This document shows, piece by piece, positions 19,805-29,209 of a DNA stretch of 64,000 nucleotides. Where the stretch lies: positions 1,968,001-2,032,000 of the forward strand of contig NZ_LT827010.1 of assembly GCF_900119315.1 (NCBI RefSeq), given 5' to 3'. This DNA comes from Actinoplanes sp. SE50/110. GTDB lineage: Bacteria; Actinomycetota; Actinomycetes; Mycobacteriales; Micromonosporaceae. Made by a program: the position numbers and the translations under genes. The notes under the pieces are model-generated. The model saw nothing but the letters and a program-made list of their open reading frames with translations. It was not told where the DNA came from and did not search any database. Each line of letters starts with the position of its first letter. Positions within the stretch are counted from its first letter, which is position 1.

Positions 19805-19838
19805 GCGGCCTGTCGCGGAGTGTTCCGCGACAGGCCGC
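19805..19838 (-). other. perfect 15-bp stem-loop between tal and zwf
   Basis: GCGGCCTGTCGCGGA and its exact complement flank a 4-nt loop in the 78-nt tal-zwf gap. No U-tract. Probably a partial terminator, RNA stabiliser or processing site inside the operon. Confidence 0.6.
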
Positions 19839-19851
19839 GCCGGGACAACAA

Positions 19852-20988
19852 TCAGGCCGCGTCGCTCGGGTTCTCCGCGCCGCCGGCCGCCGCCTTCAGT
19901 GACTTGGTGACGCCCTCGAGCAGGTCCTTCCACGCCGACTCGAACTTCTCGACGCCCTCCTCCTCGAGCACCTTGACCACGTCGTCGAAGTCCACGCCGA
20001 CCTTCGCCAGGTCGGCGAAGACCTGCTTGGCGTCGGCGTAGTTGCCGGTGACCGTGTCGCCGCGGGTGGTGCCGTGGTCGGCGTACGCCACGATGACCGA
20101 CTCGGGCATGGTGTTCACCGTGCCGGGCGCGATCAGCTCCTCGACGTAGATGGTGTCCGGGAAGTCCGGGTTCTTCGTCGAGGTGGAGGCCCACAGCGGA
20201 CGCTGCGGGTGCGCGCCGGCCTGCTTGAGGGCGGTCCACCGGTCGGTGCCGAAGACCTCCTCGTACGCCTCGTAGGCGAGCCGGGCGTTGGCGATCGCGG
20301 CCTTGCCCTTGAGCGCCTTGGCCTCGTCGCTGCCGATCTTGTCGAGCCGCTTGTCGACCTCCGAGTCCACCCGGGAGACGAAGAACGAGGCGACCGAGCC
20401 GATCTTGGACAGGTCGTGGCCGTTCGCCTTCGCCTGCTCCAGGCCGGACAGGAAGGCGTCCATCACCGCGCGGTACCGCTCCAGCGAGAAGATCAGCGTG
20501 ACGTTGACGCTGATCCCGGCGGCCAGGGTCGCGGTGATCGCCGGCAGGCCGTCCATGGTGGCCGGGATCTTGATGTACAGGTTCGGCCGGTCGACGAGCC
20601 ACCACAGGGTCTTGGCCTCGGCGACGGTCGCCTCCGCCTCGTGCGCCTTGCGCGGGTCCACCTCGATCGAGACCCGGCCGTCCACGCCGTCGGACGCGTC
20701 GTACGCCGGGCGCAGCACGTCGGCCGCGGCCCGCACGTCGGCGGCGGTCATCAGCCGGACCGCCTCCTCCACGGTGACCCGCTGGGCGGCCAGGTCGCGC
20801 AGCTGTTCGTCGTAGGCGTCCGCGTCGGACAGCGCCTTCTGGAAGATGCTCGGGTTCGTGGTGACCCCGACCATGTGCTGCTCACGCCGCATCTTGTCGA
20901 GCGAGCCGCTGGTCAGGCGGACCCGGGAGAGGTCGTCGAGCCAGACCGCCACACCCTGCGCGGACAGCTCTGCCAGTCTGTCGGTCAT
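19852..20988 (-). CDS. tal: transaldolase
   Basis: Transfers dihydroxyacetone from sedoheptulose-7-phosphate to glyceraldehyde-3-phosphate. 378 residues; [12 protein letters not shown], Schiff-base Lys in [20 protein letters not shown] and the actinobacterial Tal type C-terminus. ATG 20988 has AGGAG 9 nt upstream; the in-frame TTG 20997 is inside that site. 15 nt after tkt. Confidence 0.97.
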   Translation of the reverse strand: MTDRLAELSAQGVAVWLDDLSRVRLTSGSLDKMRREQHMVGVTTNPSIFQKALSDADAYDEQLRDLAAQRVTVEEAVRLMTAADVRAAADVLRPAYDASDGVDGRVSIEVDPRKAHEAEATVAEAKTLWWLVDRPNLYIKIPATMDGLPAITATLAAGISVNVTLIFSLERYRAVMDAFLSGLEQAKANGHDLSKIGSVASFFVSRVDSEVDKRLDKIGSDEAKALKGKAAIANARLAYEAYEEVFGTDRWTALKQAGAHPQRPLWASTSTKNPDFPDTIYVEELIAPGTVNTMPESVIVAYADHGTTRGDTVTGNYADAKQVFADLAKVGVDFDDVVKVLEEEGVEKFESAWKDLLEGVTKSLKAAAGGAENPSDAA

Positions 20989-21003
20989 TACCTTCAACTC
21001 CTG

Positions 21004-23118
21004 TCAGTTGCCGGTCGTGTGACCGGTGATCACGCCGACCTTGGCCAGCGAGGCGTTGGCCTTCGCCACGATGTTGTCCGCGGTGAACCCGAACTGCTCG
21101 AAGAGGATCTTGGCGGGCGCGCTGGCGCCGTAGTGCTCGATCGAGACCGCCTCGCCGGCGTCGCCGAGCAGGCGGTCCCAGCTCATCCGGATGCCGGCCT
21201 CGACGGTGACCCGCGCCTTCACCCCGTGCGGCAGGACCTCCTGCTGGTACGCGGTGTCCTGCTGGAAGAACCACTCCTGGCAGGGCATCGAGACGACCCG
21301 GGTCGGGGTGCCCTCGGCCTCCAGGCGCTCCTGCGCGGTCAGGGAGACCGCCACCTCGGAGCCGGAAGCGATCAGGATCACCTTCGGGGTGCCCGAGGAC
21401 GCCTCGGACAGGATGTAGCCGCCCTTGAGGGTGCCCTCGGCCGAGGCGTACTTCGACCGGTCCAGGGTCGGCAGGTTCTGCCGGGACAGGGCCAGCGCGG
21501 TCGGCCGGTCGTGGTGCTCCAGGGCACCCCGCCAGGCCCACGCCGTCTCGTTGGCGTCGGCCGGGCGGACCACGTCGAGACCGACGATGGCGCGCAGCGC
21601 GGTCAGCGTCTCGATCGGCTGGTGCGTCGGGCCGTCCTCGCCGAGACCGATCGAGTCGTGCGTCCACACGAAGACGACCGGCAGCTTCATCAGCGCGGAC
21701 AGCCGCACCGCGCCGCGCATGTAGTCACTGAAGACCAGGAAGGTGCCGCCGTACGGGCGGGTGCCGCCGTGCACCGCGATGCCGTTGAGGATCGAGCCCA
21801 TGCCGTGCTCACGGATGCCGAAGTGCAGCGTGCGGCCGTACTCGTGACCGGGGAACTCCTTGGTCGCGTACTCGGCCGGGATGAACGACGGCTCGCCCTT
21901 CATCGTGGTGTTGTTGCTCTCCGCCAGGTCGGCCGAGCCGCCCCAGAGTTCCGGGAGCACCGGCGCCAGCGCCTCCAGCACCTTGCCGGACGCGGCCCGG
22001 GTGGCCAGGCCCTTCTCGTCGGCCGGGAACTCGGGCAGCGCGGCCGCCCAGCCCTCCGGCAGCCGCTTGGCCGCGAGCCGCTCGAACAGCGCCTTGGCCT
22101 CGGCGTTGGCCGAGCCCCAGGCGGCGAACGCCTCGTTCCACTCGGCGTGCGCCGCCTTGCCGCGCTCGACCGCCTGCTGCGCGTGCTTGACCACCTCGTC
22201 GTCGATGGCGAACGGCTCGTCGGTGAAGCCGAGCAGCGCCTTGGTGGCGGTGATCTCGTCCTTGCCCAGCGCGGAGCCGTGGATCTTGCCGGTGTTCTGC
22301 TTCTTCGGCGCGGGCCAGCCGATGATCGTCTTCAGCACGATGAACGACGGCTTGTCGGTGACCGCCTTGGCCGCCTGGATGGCGTCCCAGAGCGCCTCCA
22401 CGTCCTCCACGTAGGGGTCGGACGAGCGCCAGTCGACGGTCTGCACGTGCCAGCCGTACGCCTCGTAGCGGGCGCCGACGTCCTCGGACTTGGCGATCCG
22501 GGTGTCGTCCTCGATGGAGATCTGGTTGTCGTCGTAGATCACCGTGAGGTTGCCGAGCTTCTGCACCGCGGCGATGGCGCTCGACTCGTGGCTGACGCCC
22601 TCCTCGATGTCACCGTCCGAGCAGATCGCATAGATCTGGTGGTCGAACGGGGACCGGCCGGGCTCGGCCTGCGGGTCGAACAGGCCGCGCTCGCGGCGGG
22701 CCGCCATGGCCATGCCGACCGCGTTGCCGATGCCCTGGCCCAGCGGGCCGGTGGTGATCTCGACGCCGGGGGTGTGACCGTACTCGGGGTGGCCCGGGGT
22801 CAGCGAGTCCCACTGCCGCAGCGCCTTCAGGTCGTCCAGCGAGGTGCTGTAGCCACTGAGGAAGAGCTGAATGTAGAGGGTGAGGCTGGAGTGACCGCAG
22901 GAGAGCACGAACCGGTCGCGGCCCGCCCAGTGCGGGTCGGTCGGGTCATGCCGCATCACGCGGTTGAACAGCAGGTAGGCGGCCGGCGCCAGGCTCATGG
23001 CCGTGCCGGGGTGGCCGTTGCCGGCCTTCTCGACGGCATCCATGGCCAGGACCCGGACCGTGTCGACCGCCTTGCGGTCGAGGTCGGACCAATGGAGAGC
23101 TGAATCGTTGGCACCCAC
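21004..23118 (-). CDS. tkt: transketolase
   Basis: TPP-dependent two-carbon transfer in the pentose phosphate pathway. 704 residues: N-terminal GNGHPGTAMSLAPAAYLLF, TPP motif GDIEEGVSHE...YDDNQISIEDDT, FLVFSDYMRGA and a C-terminal FGFTADNIVAKA. GTG 23118 has GAGGAG 11 nt upstream. First gene of the pentose phosphate operon and divergent from ctaB, 263 nt apart; TAGGGT lies on this strand at about 23168-23173. Confidence 0.98.
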   Translation of the reverse strand: MGANDSALHWSDLDRKAVDTVRVLAMDAVEKAGNGHPGTAMSLAPAAYLLFNRVMRHDPTDPHWAGRDRFVLSCGHSSLTLYIQLFLSGYSTSLDDLKALRQWDSLTPGHPEYGHTPGVEITTGPLGQGIGNAVGMAMAARRERGLFDPQAEPGRSPFDHQIYAICSDGDIEEGVSHESSAIAAVQKLGNLTVIYDDNQISIEDDTRIAKSEDVGARYEAYGWHVQTVDWRSSDPYVEDVEALWDAIQAAKAVTDKPSFIVLKTIIGWPAPKKQNTGKIHGSALGKDEITATKALLGFTDEPFAIDDEVVKHAQQAVERGKAAHAEWNEAFAAWGSANAEAKALFERLAAKRLPEGWAAALPEFPADEKGLATRAASGKVLEALAPVLPELWGGSADLAESNNTTMKGEPSFIPAEYATKEFPGHEYGRTLHFGIREHGMGSILNGIAVHGGTRPYGGTFLVFSDYMRGAVRLSALMKLPVVFVWTHDSIGLGEDGPTHQPIETLTALRAIVGLDVVRPADANETAWAWRGALEHHDRPTALALSRQNLPTLDRSKYASAEGTLKGGYILSEASSGTPKVILIASGSEVAVSLTAQERLEAEGTPTRVVSMPCQEWFFQQDTAYQQEVLPHGVKARVTVEAGIRMSWDRLLGDAGEAVSIEHYGASAPAKILFEQFGFTADNIVAKANASLAKVGVITGHTTGN

Positions 23119-23381
23119 GTCTGTTGTGCTCCTCGGGCAGGATTTTTGGAACCCTTTTCGGCTTGACCCTATCCAGTAGGGCTAAACGTCTGCGCAGTGA
23201 ACGGCGTAGGCACATACGCTGTGAGCGGACACACGGTTGAGGGGTGTGACGGCCTCCACCCGCGCCGGGTGCCCCGAGCAGCGGGGACGGTGGCGCGTAG
23301 GCTGTCCGGGCGGCTTGGCCGGGTCAGCAGACACCCGGCATGCGGCCGCCAGTTGGTCCAAATGCCGGAAGGTGGCTGTCC

Positions 23382-24344
23382 GTGAGCATGATCACCGAGC
23401 GTTCCGTCCAGCGACGGTCGCCCGGCGTGGCGGAGCCTGCGCCACGCGAGGAGACCCGACGTGAGCGGATGGCGGTGTTCCGGGCCTACCTGGCTCTGAC
23501 CAAGCCGGCGATCGTCGAGCTGTTGCTGGTCACCACGGTGCCCACGATGATGCTGGCCGCCGGCGGGTGGCCCGACCTGGTCACCTTCCTCGCGGTGCTG
23601 GTCGGCGGGGCTCTCGCGGGCGGCGCGGCGAGCGCGTTGAACTGTTACATCGACCGCGACATCGACGTGCTGATGAAGCGGACCAAGCGGCGGCCGCTGC
23701 CCAGCCATCAGATCAGCCCCCGCGCGGTGCTGATCTTCGGGCTGGCGCTGGCGGTGGTCTCGGTGGCGTTGATGGCGGTGCTGACCAACTGGCTGGCGAC
23801 CGCACTCACCGCGTTCTCGATCTTCTACTACGACGTGATCTACACGCTCTGGCTGAAGCGGCGGACCCCGGCGAACACGTTCTGGGGCGGCGTCTGCGGG
23901 GCGGCTCCGGTGGTCATCGGGTGGGCCGCGGTGACCGGATCGATCGCCCCGATGGGGTGGGCGTTGTTCGCAGTCGTCTTCTTCTGGCAAATGCCGCACT
24001 TCTACGCGCTTGCCATCAAATACAAGGATGACTACGCGCGGGCCGGCATCCCGATGCTTCCCGTGGTGCGCTCGGTGGCCCGGGTGAACTTCGAGATCCT
24101 GCTCTACACCGTGCTCACCGTCGCCTCCTCGCTGGCCGCCTGGCCGCTGGGGACCGGGCTGGGGCTCGGCTGGATCTACGGCTCGGCCGCGATGATCACC
24201 GGTGTGCTGTTCCTCGGCGAGTCGGTGCGGCTGGTCTACCAGACCCGCAACGGCGGCATGGTGAAGCCGATGCGGCTGTTCCAGCTCTCCATCACCTACC
24301 TGACGGTGCTCTTCATGGCGATCGCCGTCGACGCACTGGTCTGA
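23382..24344 (+). CDS. ctaB: protoheme IX farnesyltransferase (heme O synthase)
   Basis: Adds a farnesyl group to heme B, first step to heme A for aa3 oxidase. 320 residues, UbiA family, about nine membrane helices; prenyl-diphosphate Asp motifs NCYIDRDID and [16 protein letters not shown] 23382 (or ATG 23388) has GGAAGG about 10 nt upstream. Back-to-back with tkt, the conserved arrangement in actinobacteria. Confidence 0.96.
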   Translation: MSMITERSVQRRSPGVAEPAPREETRRERMAVFRAYLALTKPAIVELLLVTTVPTMMLAAGGWPDLVTFLAVLVGGALAGGAASALNCYIDRDIDVLMKRTKRRPLPSHQISPRAVLIFGLALAVVSVALMAVLTNWLATALTAFSIFYYDVIYTLWLKRRTPANTFWGGVCGAAPVVIGWAAVTGSIAPMGWALFAVVFFWQMPHFYALAIKYKDDYARAGIPMLPVVRSVARVNFEILLYTVLTVASSLAAWPLGTGLGLGWIYGSAAMITGVLFLGESVRLVYQTRNGGMVKPMRLFQLSITYLTVLFMAIAVDALV

Positions 24345-24570
24345 GATCGCGGTCGGTACACACCGCAACGGACAAGTCGCACACGATGCCCGGATTGTGA
24401 TGCGTGTCAACTACTGTCCGTCACTCGTTCGACGGAATCCGGTAATCGTGCAAATCGGGCGCTATTGGCTTAAAACTATATGTCCTATCGGCAAACCCGC
24501 AGGTAACAGGAGTCACAAAAGGGCTCTCGGGTACCACGGGAACCCTCGCTGATTGCTTAGGCTGCGAGAC
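24345..24570. promoter_or_regulatory. 226-bp intergenic region with AT-rich block
   Basis: Contains a notably AT-rich stretch around 24465-24485 against the GC-rich background. TAGGCT (24558-24563) lies 7 nt before ATG 24571 and is the likely -10 box of a leaderless transcript. No other feature recognised. Confidence 0.45.
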
Positions 24571-24864
24571 ATGGCAGAAGGTTCCGTAATGACGCTGACC
24601 TCCGAGATCAAGTCTTTCGCCGCCGGTCACGGCGGCTGCAAGGCGGTCATCGAGTACGTCGGTAAGCGCGGCGCCCGCATCGTCCTCGTCGGCGGGGACG
24701 GCGAGTGGTCCGACCAGTTCGCCCAGGACACCGGTGTCGCCCGCGAGGCGTGCGAGCACGCCGGCGTCGAGGTGGAGAACGAGTGGGAGCGCGAACTCCT
24801 GGAGCAGATGCGTCCCAGCAACGACCTGTGGCGGTCGATGGCGCGCCGGAGCATGGCGCGCTGA
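24571..24864 (+). CDS. small conserved protein of unknown function
   Basis: 97 residues: MTLTSEIKSFAAGHGGCK, then an alpha/beta stretch (ARIVLVGGDGEWSDQF) and an acidic helix (VENEWERELLEQMRP) with a basic Arg/Met tail. I do not recognise a family with confidence. It overlaps the ATP-grasp gene by ATGA, so the two are translated as a pair and may act together, for example as a regulatory partner or substrate of the ligase. ATG 24571 is preceded by TAGGCT-N7, so a leaderless start. Confidence 0.75.
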   Translation: MAEGSVMTLTSEIKSFAAGHGGCKAVIEYVGKRGARIVLVGGDGEWSDQFAQDTGVAREACEHAGVEVENEWERELLEQMRPSNDLWRSMARRSMAR

Positions 24865-25742
24865 TGCCCACCGGCCGCCGGGTCGCCCTGGTCACCTGCG
24901 CGGCCTTCCCCGACCTCTGGGACGACGACCACCCGCTGCGCGACGCCCTGCGCTCGCGCGGCGTGGCCGTCGACGCCGTCCGCTGGGACGAGCCGGACGC
25001 CGACTGGGCGGGCTACGACCTGGTCGTGGTCCGCTCCCCGTGGGACTACGTCGCCCGCCACGAACAGTTCGTCGCCTGGGCCCGGAGCGTCCCGCGGCTG
25101 CTCAACCCGGCGGACATCATCGTCTGGAACACCGACAAGCGGTACATCGGTGAGCTTGCCGCCGCGGGGGTTCCGGTCATCCCGACCGGCTTCGTCGGGC
25201 CCGGGGAGGCCTGGACCCCGCCGTCCAGCGGTGAGTGGGTGGTCAAGCCGACAGTCTCGGCCGGCAGCCAGGACACCGCTCGCTACCGCCTGCCCGCTCA
25301 AGCGGCGCAGGCTCAGGCGCATGTCGGCAGGCTGACCGCTGAGGGGCGGACCGCGATGGTCCAGCCGTACCTGGCGGCGGTCGCCACCGAGGGGGAGACG
25401 GCGCTGCTGTTCTTCCCGGACGAGTCCGGTGAGCTGGCCTTCAGCCATGCCATCCGGAAAGGGCCGATGCTGCGCCAGACCGGCGAGCACGTCATCGACG
25501 TGGGCAGCGAGGAGATCACGCCGCGGACGGCATCCGAGGCGGAGCGGGAGGTGGCCCGGCTGGCGCTCACCGCGGTGCCCGGTGGGTCGAAGCGGCTGCT
25601 CTATGCCCGGGTTGACGTCATCCCCGGTCCGGATGGGGCGCCGCAGGTCATCGAGCTGGAGCTGAGCGAGCCGGGGCTGTTCCTGCTCACCGCTCCGGGT
25701 GCCGCGGACCGTCTGGCCGACGCCGTCCTCGCGCGTCTCTGA
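24864..25742 (+). CDS. ATP-grasp domain protein
   Basis: 292 residues. N-terminal pre-ATP-grasp fold (VALVTCAAFPDLWDDD, VVVRSPWDYVARHEQFVAW), central NTDKRYIGELAAAGVPVIPT, ATP-binding WVVKPTVSAGSQDTAR, and metal-binding C-terminus ARVDVIPGPDGAPQVIELELSEPGLFL. This resembles RimK/DcsG-like carboxylate-amine ligases, which activate a carboxylate as acyl phosphate. Substrate unknown. Coupled by ATGA to the small protein upstream. Confidence 0.85.
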   Translation: MPTGRRVALVTCAAFPDLWDDDHPLRDALRSRGVAVDAVRWDEPDADWAGYDLVVVRSPWDYVARHEQFVAWARSVPRLLNPADIIVWNTDKRYIGELAAAGVPVIPTGFVGPGEAWTPPSSGEWVVKPTVSAGSQDTARYRLPAQAAQAQAHVGRLTAEGRTAMVQPYLAAVATEGETALLFFPDESGELAFSHAIRKGPMLRQTGEHVIDVGSEEITPRTASEAEREVARLALTAVPGGSKRLLYARVDVIPGPDGAPQVIELELSEPGLFLLTAPGAADRLADAVLARL

Positions 25743-25965
25743 CCGTCCGCCGGTTCCGGCTTCCACGGTCTGTCGGTACGACCGAGGGCAGCCTGCCTGG
25801 GTCGGCGTGCCGACCGCGCCGAACGGCGGCTGTGGACGGGCGCGGCGATTCCTTCTGCACGCGCAGCGGCCGATCGCCGTGACCGGTCGCGCCGGTGGGC
25901 GGCGATCGGTCATCGGCCGGCGCGTACGCCATCTGCGATGCGGCCCTGATCTCGATGGTGGCTCG

Positions 25966-26919
25966 CTATGCGGCCGGAACCGGTTCCGGAGCCGGCGTCG
26001 TCGTGGTCTCGAGGTCGCCGGCGACGGCGGCGCGCGTCCGGAGGGACCAGAGGACCGCCAGCGTCGCCCACCAGACCAGGCCGGCGCCGAGCATGTGGGC
26101 GGCGACCAGGACGACCGGCAGATGCGTGAAATATTGGACGAAGCCGATGAGACCCTGACCGAGCTCGACGGCGACCAGCACCGCGGCCGCCCGGACCGCG
26201 GTGTCCGGAGCCGGGACCGCGCGCAGCGCGAACCACAGCGCCGCCGAGAGGCCGATCAGCAGGAAGACCAGGTCGGCGTGGACCTGGGAGACGGCGGCCG
26301 GGTCCAGGCCGTTGCGCTTGGCGCCGCGGTCGCCGGAGTGCGGGCCGCTGCCGGTGACCACCGTGCCGACCGTGATGACCGCCAGGCTGGCCAGGGCGGT
26401 GATCGCGGCGAGCGGGCGCAGGGGCGCGGGGACCAGGGCGCGTGGTGCGGCGTCGCCGTCGTCGATCCGGCGCCAGAAGGCGTAGGAGACGGTGATCAGC
26501 GCGACCGAGAGCAGGAAGTGCGAGCCGACCACCCACGGGTTGAGGTGGGTGAGCACGGTGATGCCGCCCAGCACCGCCTGCATCGGGACGCCGAGGCCGG
26601 CCGCGACCGAGAGGCGGACCAGCGACCGGCGGCGGGGCCGCCGGCCGAGCGCGCCGAGGAAGCCGGCGATGGCCAGGGCGGCCAGCACGAAACCGAGCAG
26701 CCGGTTGCCGAACTCGATCGCGCCGTGCACGCCCATCGCGGCGGTCGTCGTGTACGACTCGTCGGTGCATTTGGGCCAGGTGGGGCAGCCGAGGCCGGAG
26801 TCGGTGAGCCGGACCGCCGCGCCGGTGACGATCAGCGCGACGTTGGCCACCAGGGTCGCCAGGGCGAGCGGGCGCAGCCAGGCGGCGAACGGGCGGGTGA
26901 GGGTCGGCAACAACTTCAC
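25966..26919 (-). CDS. ctaA: heme A synthase
   Basis: Oxidises the C8 methyl of heme O to the formyl of heme A. 317 residues with eight hydrophobic helices, an extracytoplasmic Cys pair in GCPTWPKC, heme-ligand region GVHGAIEFGNRLLGF and later THLNPW, SQVHADLVF and THLPVVLVAAHML histidines. GTG 26919 has TACGAT exactly 7 nt upstream and no ribosome site, so the transcript is probably leaderless. Divergent from sufR. Confidence 0.94.
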   Translation of the reverse strand: MKLLPTLTRPFAAWLRPLALATLVANVALIVTGAAVRLTDSGLGCPTWPKCTDESYTTTAAMGVHGAIEFGNRLLGFVLAALAIAGFLGALGRRPRRRSLVRLSVAAGLGVPMQAVLGGITVLTHLNPWVVGSHFLLSVALITVSYAFWRRIDDGDAAPRALVPAPLRPLAAITALASLAVITVGTVVTGSGPHSGDRGAKRNGLDPAAVSQVHADLVFLLIGLSAALWFALRAVPAPDTAVRAAAVLVAVELGQGLIGFVQYFTHLPVVLVAAHMLGAGLVWWATLAVLWSLRTRAAVAGDLETTTTPAPEPVPAA

Positions 26920-26926
26920 CCGGGGA

Positions 26927-26932
26927 ATCGTA
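26927..26932 (-). promoter_or_regulatory. -10 box of leaderless ctaA
   Basis: TACGAT on the minus strand, 7 nt before GTG 26919. Confidence 0.5.
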
Positions 26933-27020
26933 CGCGCGAATCCGATCTTGATTTTTCCTGCTCCTTGGGCCGGTGTGGTGGATCACCGGGGCCGGGTTTG
27001 CAGGCTCCCGAGGAAATACG

Positions 27021-27026
27021 TAACGT
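27021..27026 (+). promoter_or_regulatory. -10 box of leaderless sufR-suf operon
   Basis: TAACGT, 7 nt before GTG 27034, no Shine-Dalgarno. SufR autoregulation would act in the 114-bp ctaA-sufR gap, though I cannot point to a certain operator. Confidence 0.5.
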
Positions 27027-27033
27027 TGGCGTA

Positions 27034-27762
27034 GTGAAAAACGGTGTGCTGGCCAAAGACGGTGCGGCGGCGTCAGCCGCGGCATCCGACGGCCGCACCC
27101 GTGACCGGGTCGCCCGGCTGCTGCTGGAGCGCGGCGCGGCCACCGCGGCCGAGCTCGGCGCCCAGCTCGGTCTCAGCCCCGCGGCGATCCGCAAGCACCT
27201 CGACGCGATGCTCGCCGACCACCTGGTCGAGACCCGCGAGGTGCGGCGCACCGGGCCCCGCGGCCGCGGTCGCCCGGCGAAGGCGTTCGTGCTGACCGCC
27301 GCCGCCCGGGAGAGCCTGCCGCACCACTACGACAACATCGCCGCCGCGGCGCTGCGCTGGATCGCGCAGCACAACGGGCCGGAGGCGGTCACCGCGTTCG
27401 CCGGGTCGCAGATCCGCGCGCTGGAGGACCGCTGCCGCACCGCCCTCGACGAGGCCGGCGCCGACCCGATCACCCGGGCGGAGGCGCTCGCCGACGCGCT
27501 GACCGCCGAGGGCTACGCTGCCAGCGCGACCACGATCGCGTCCGGCGGGCAGCTGTGCCAGCACCACTGCCCGGTGGCACACGTGGCCGCCGAGTTCCCT
27601 CAGCTGTGCGACGCCGAGACCGAAGTCATCTCCCGGCTCATCGGCACCCACGTGCAGCGCCTCGCCACCATCGCGCACGGCGACGGGGTGTGCACCACGC
27701 ACATCCCGGCCGGCTCGACGCACAACCCCGCAACCACGGTTAGGACAGATAGCGATGACTGA
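27034..27762 (+). CDS. sufR: Fe-S cluster sensing repressor SufR
   Basis: 242 residues. N-terminal winged helix-turn-helix ([35 protein letters not shown] split by the wing [15 protein letters not shown]) and a C-terminal region with clustered cysteines [15 protein letters not shown] and VCTTH that can hold an Fe-S cluster. It is expected to repress the suf operon when clusters are plentiful. The last 8 nt overlap sufB. Longer upstream extensions of this frame run opposite ctaA and are not coding. Confidence 0.92.
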   Translation: MKNGVLAKDGAAASAAASDGRTRDRVARLLLERGAATAAELGAQLGLSPAAIRKHLDAMLADHLVETREVRRTGPRGRGRPAKAFVLTAAARESLPHHYDNIAAAALRWIAQHNGPEAVTAFAGSQIRALEDRCRTALDEAGADPITRAEALADALTAEGYAASATTIASGGQLCQHHCPVAHVAAEFPQLCDAETEVISRLIGTHVQRLATIAHGDGVCTTHIPAGSTHNPATTVRTDSDD

Positions 27763-29176
27763 CCAGATCGTCACTCAGGAAGAGCACCTGGCCGCCCTCG
27801 GCAAGTACGAGTACGGCTGGGCCGACGCCGACGTGGCCGGTGCCGCCGCGACGCGGGGTCTGTCCGAGGCCGTGGTGCGCGACATCTCCGCGAAGAAGAG
27901 CGAGCCGCAGTGGATGCTCGACCTGCGGCTCAAGGGCCTGCGCCTGTTCGACCGCAAGCCGATGCCGAACTGGGGCGCCGACCTGACCGGGATCGACTTC
28001 CAGAACATCAAGTACTTCGTGCGTTCCACCGAGAAGCAGGCCGCCTCCTGGGAGGAGCTGCCGGAGGACATCAAGGCGACGTACGACAAGCTCGGCATCC
28101 CGGAGGCGGAGAAGCAGCGCCTGGTCGCCGGTGTCGCCGCGCAGTACGAGTCGGAGGTCGTCTACCACGCGATCCGTGAGGACCTCGAGGCGCAGGGTGT
28201 GCTGTTCCTGGACACCGACACCGCGCTCAAGCAGCACGAGGACATCTTCAAGGAGTACTTCGGCACGGTGATCCCGGTCGGTGACAACAAGTTCGCCGCG
28301 CTGAACACCAGCGTCTGGTCCGGCGGCTCGTTCATCTACGTGCCGAAGGGCGTGCACGTCGACATCCCGCTGCAGGCCTACTTCCGGATCAACACGGAGA
28401 ACATGGGCCAGTTCGAGCGGACCCTGATCATCGCCGACGAGGGCAGCTACGTGCACTACGTCGAGGGCTGCACGGCGCCGATCTACTCGTCCGACTCGCT
28501 GCACTCCGCGGTCGTCGAGATCATCGTGAAGAAGAACGCCCGGGTCCGGTACACGACCATCCAGAACTGGTCGAACAACGTGTACAACCTGGTCACCAAG
28601 CGCGCCACCTGCGAGGAGGGCGCGACCATGGAGTGGATCGACGGCAACATCGGCTCCAAGGTGACCATGAAGTACCCCGCCGTCTACATGACCGGCCCGC
28701 ACGCCAAGGGCGAGGTGCTGTCGATCGCGATGGCCGGCGAGGGCCAGCACCAGGACTCCGGCGCCAAGATGGTGCACGCCGCGCCGCACACCTCCTCGAC
28801 GATCGTGTCGAAGTCGATCGCCCGGGGCGGCGGCCGCACGTCGTACCGCGGCCTGGTCCAGGTGCTGGAGGGCTCCGCGCACTCGAAGAGCACGGTCAAG
28901 TGCGACGCGCTGCTGGTCGACACGATCTCCCGGTCGGACACGTACCCGTACGTCGACATCCGCGAGGACGACGTGAACATGGGCCACGAGGCGACCGTCT
29001 CCAAGGTCAGCGAGGACCAGCTCTTCTACCTGATGAGCCGCGGCCTGACCGAGGACGAGGCGATGGCGATGATCGTGCGCGGCTTCATCGAGCCGATCGC
29101 CAAGGAGCTCCCGATGGAGTACGCGCTGGAGCTGAACCGCCTGATCGAGCTGCAGATGGAAGGGGCCGTGGGTTAA
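27755..29176 (+). CDS. sufB: Fe-S cluster assembly protein SufB
   Basis: Scaffold subunit of the SufBC2D complex. 473 residues; conserved [58 protein letters not shown], and C-terminal [16 protein letters not shown] 27755 has AGGA 9 nt upstream. First structural gene of sufB-D-ferredoxin-C-S-U-T. Confidence 0.98.
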   Translation: MTDQIVTQEEHLAALGKYEYGWADADVAGAAATRGLSEAVVRDISAKKSEPQWMLDLRLKGLRLFDRKPMPNWGADLTGIDFQNIKYFVRSTEKQAASWEELPEDIKATYDKLGIPEAEKQRLVAGVAAQYESEVVYHAIREDLEAQGVLFLDTDTALKQHEDIFKEYFGTVIPVGDNKFAALNTSVWSGGSFIYVPKGVHVDIPLQAYFRINTENMGQFERTLIIADEGSYVHYVEGCTAPIYSSDSLHSAVVEIIVKKNARVRYTTIQNWSNNVYNLVTKRATCEEGATMEWIDGNIGSKVTMKYPAVYMTGPHAKGEVLSIAMAGEGQHQDSGAKMVHAAPHTSSTIVSKSIARGGGRTSYRGLVQVLEGSAHSKSTVKCDALLVDTISRSDTYPYVDIREDDVNMGHEATVSKVSEDQLFYLMSRGLTEDEAMAMIVRGFIEPIAKELPMEYALELNRLIELQMEGAVG

Positions 29177-29209
29177 TCACCCGGGCCGACAGCGGACATA
29201 AAGGACGAA

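Noticed and set aside
20074..23103. Very long plus-strand open frame opposite tal and tkt
   Set aside because: Antisense shadow of two well-identified enzymes, caused by high GC at third positions.
25699..27033. Long upstream extension of sufR
   Set aside because: Runs antisense to ctaA; the SufR domain begins right after GTG 27034, which has its own -10 box.
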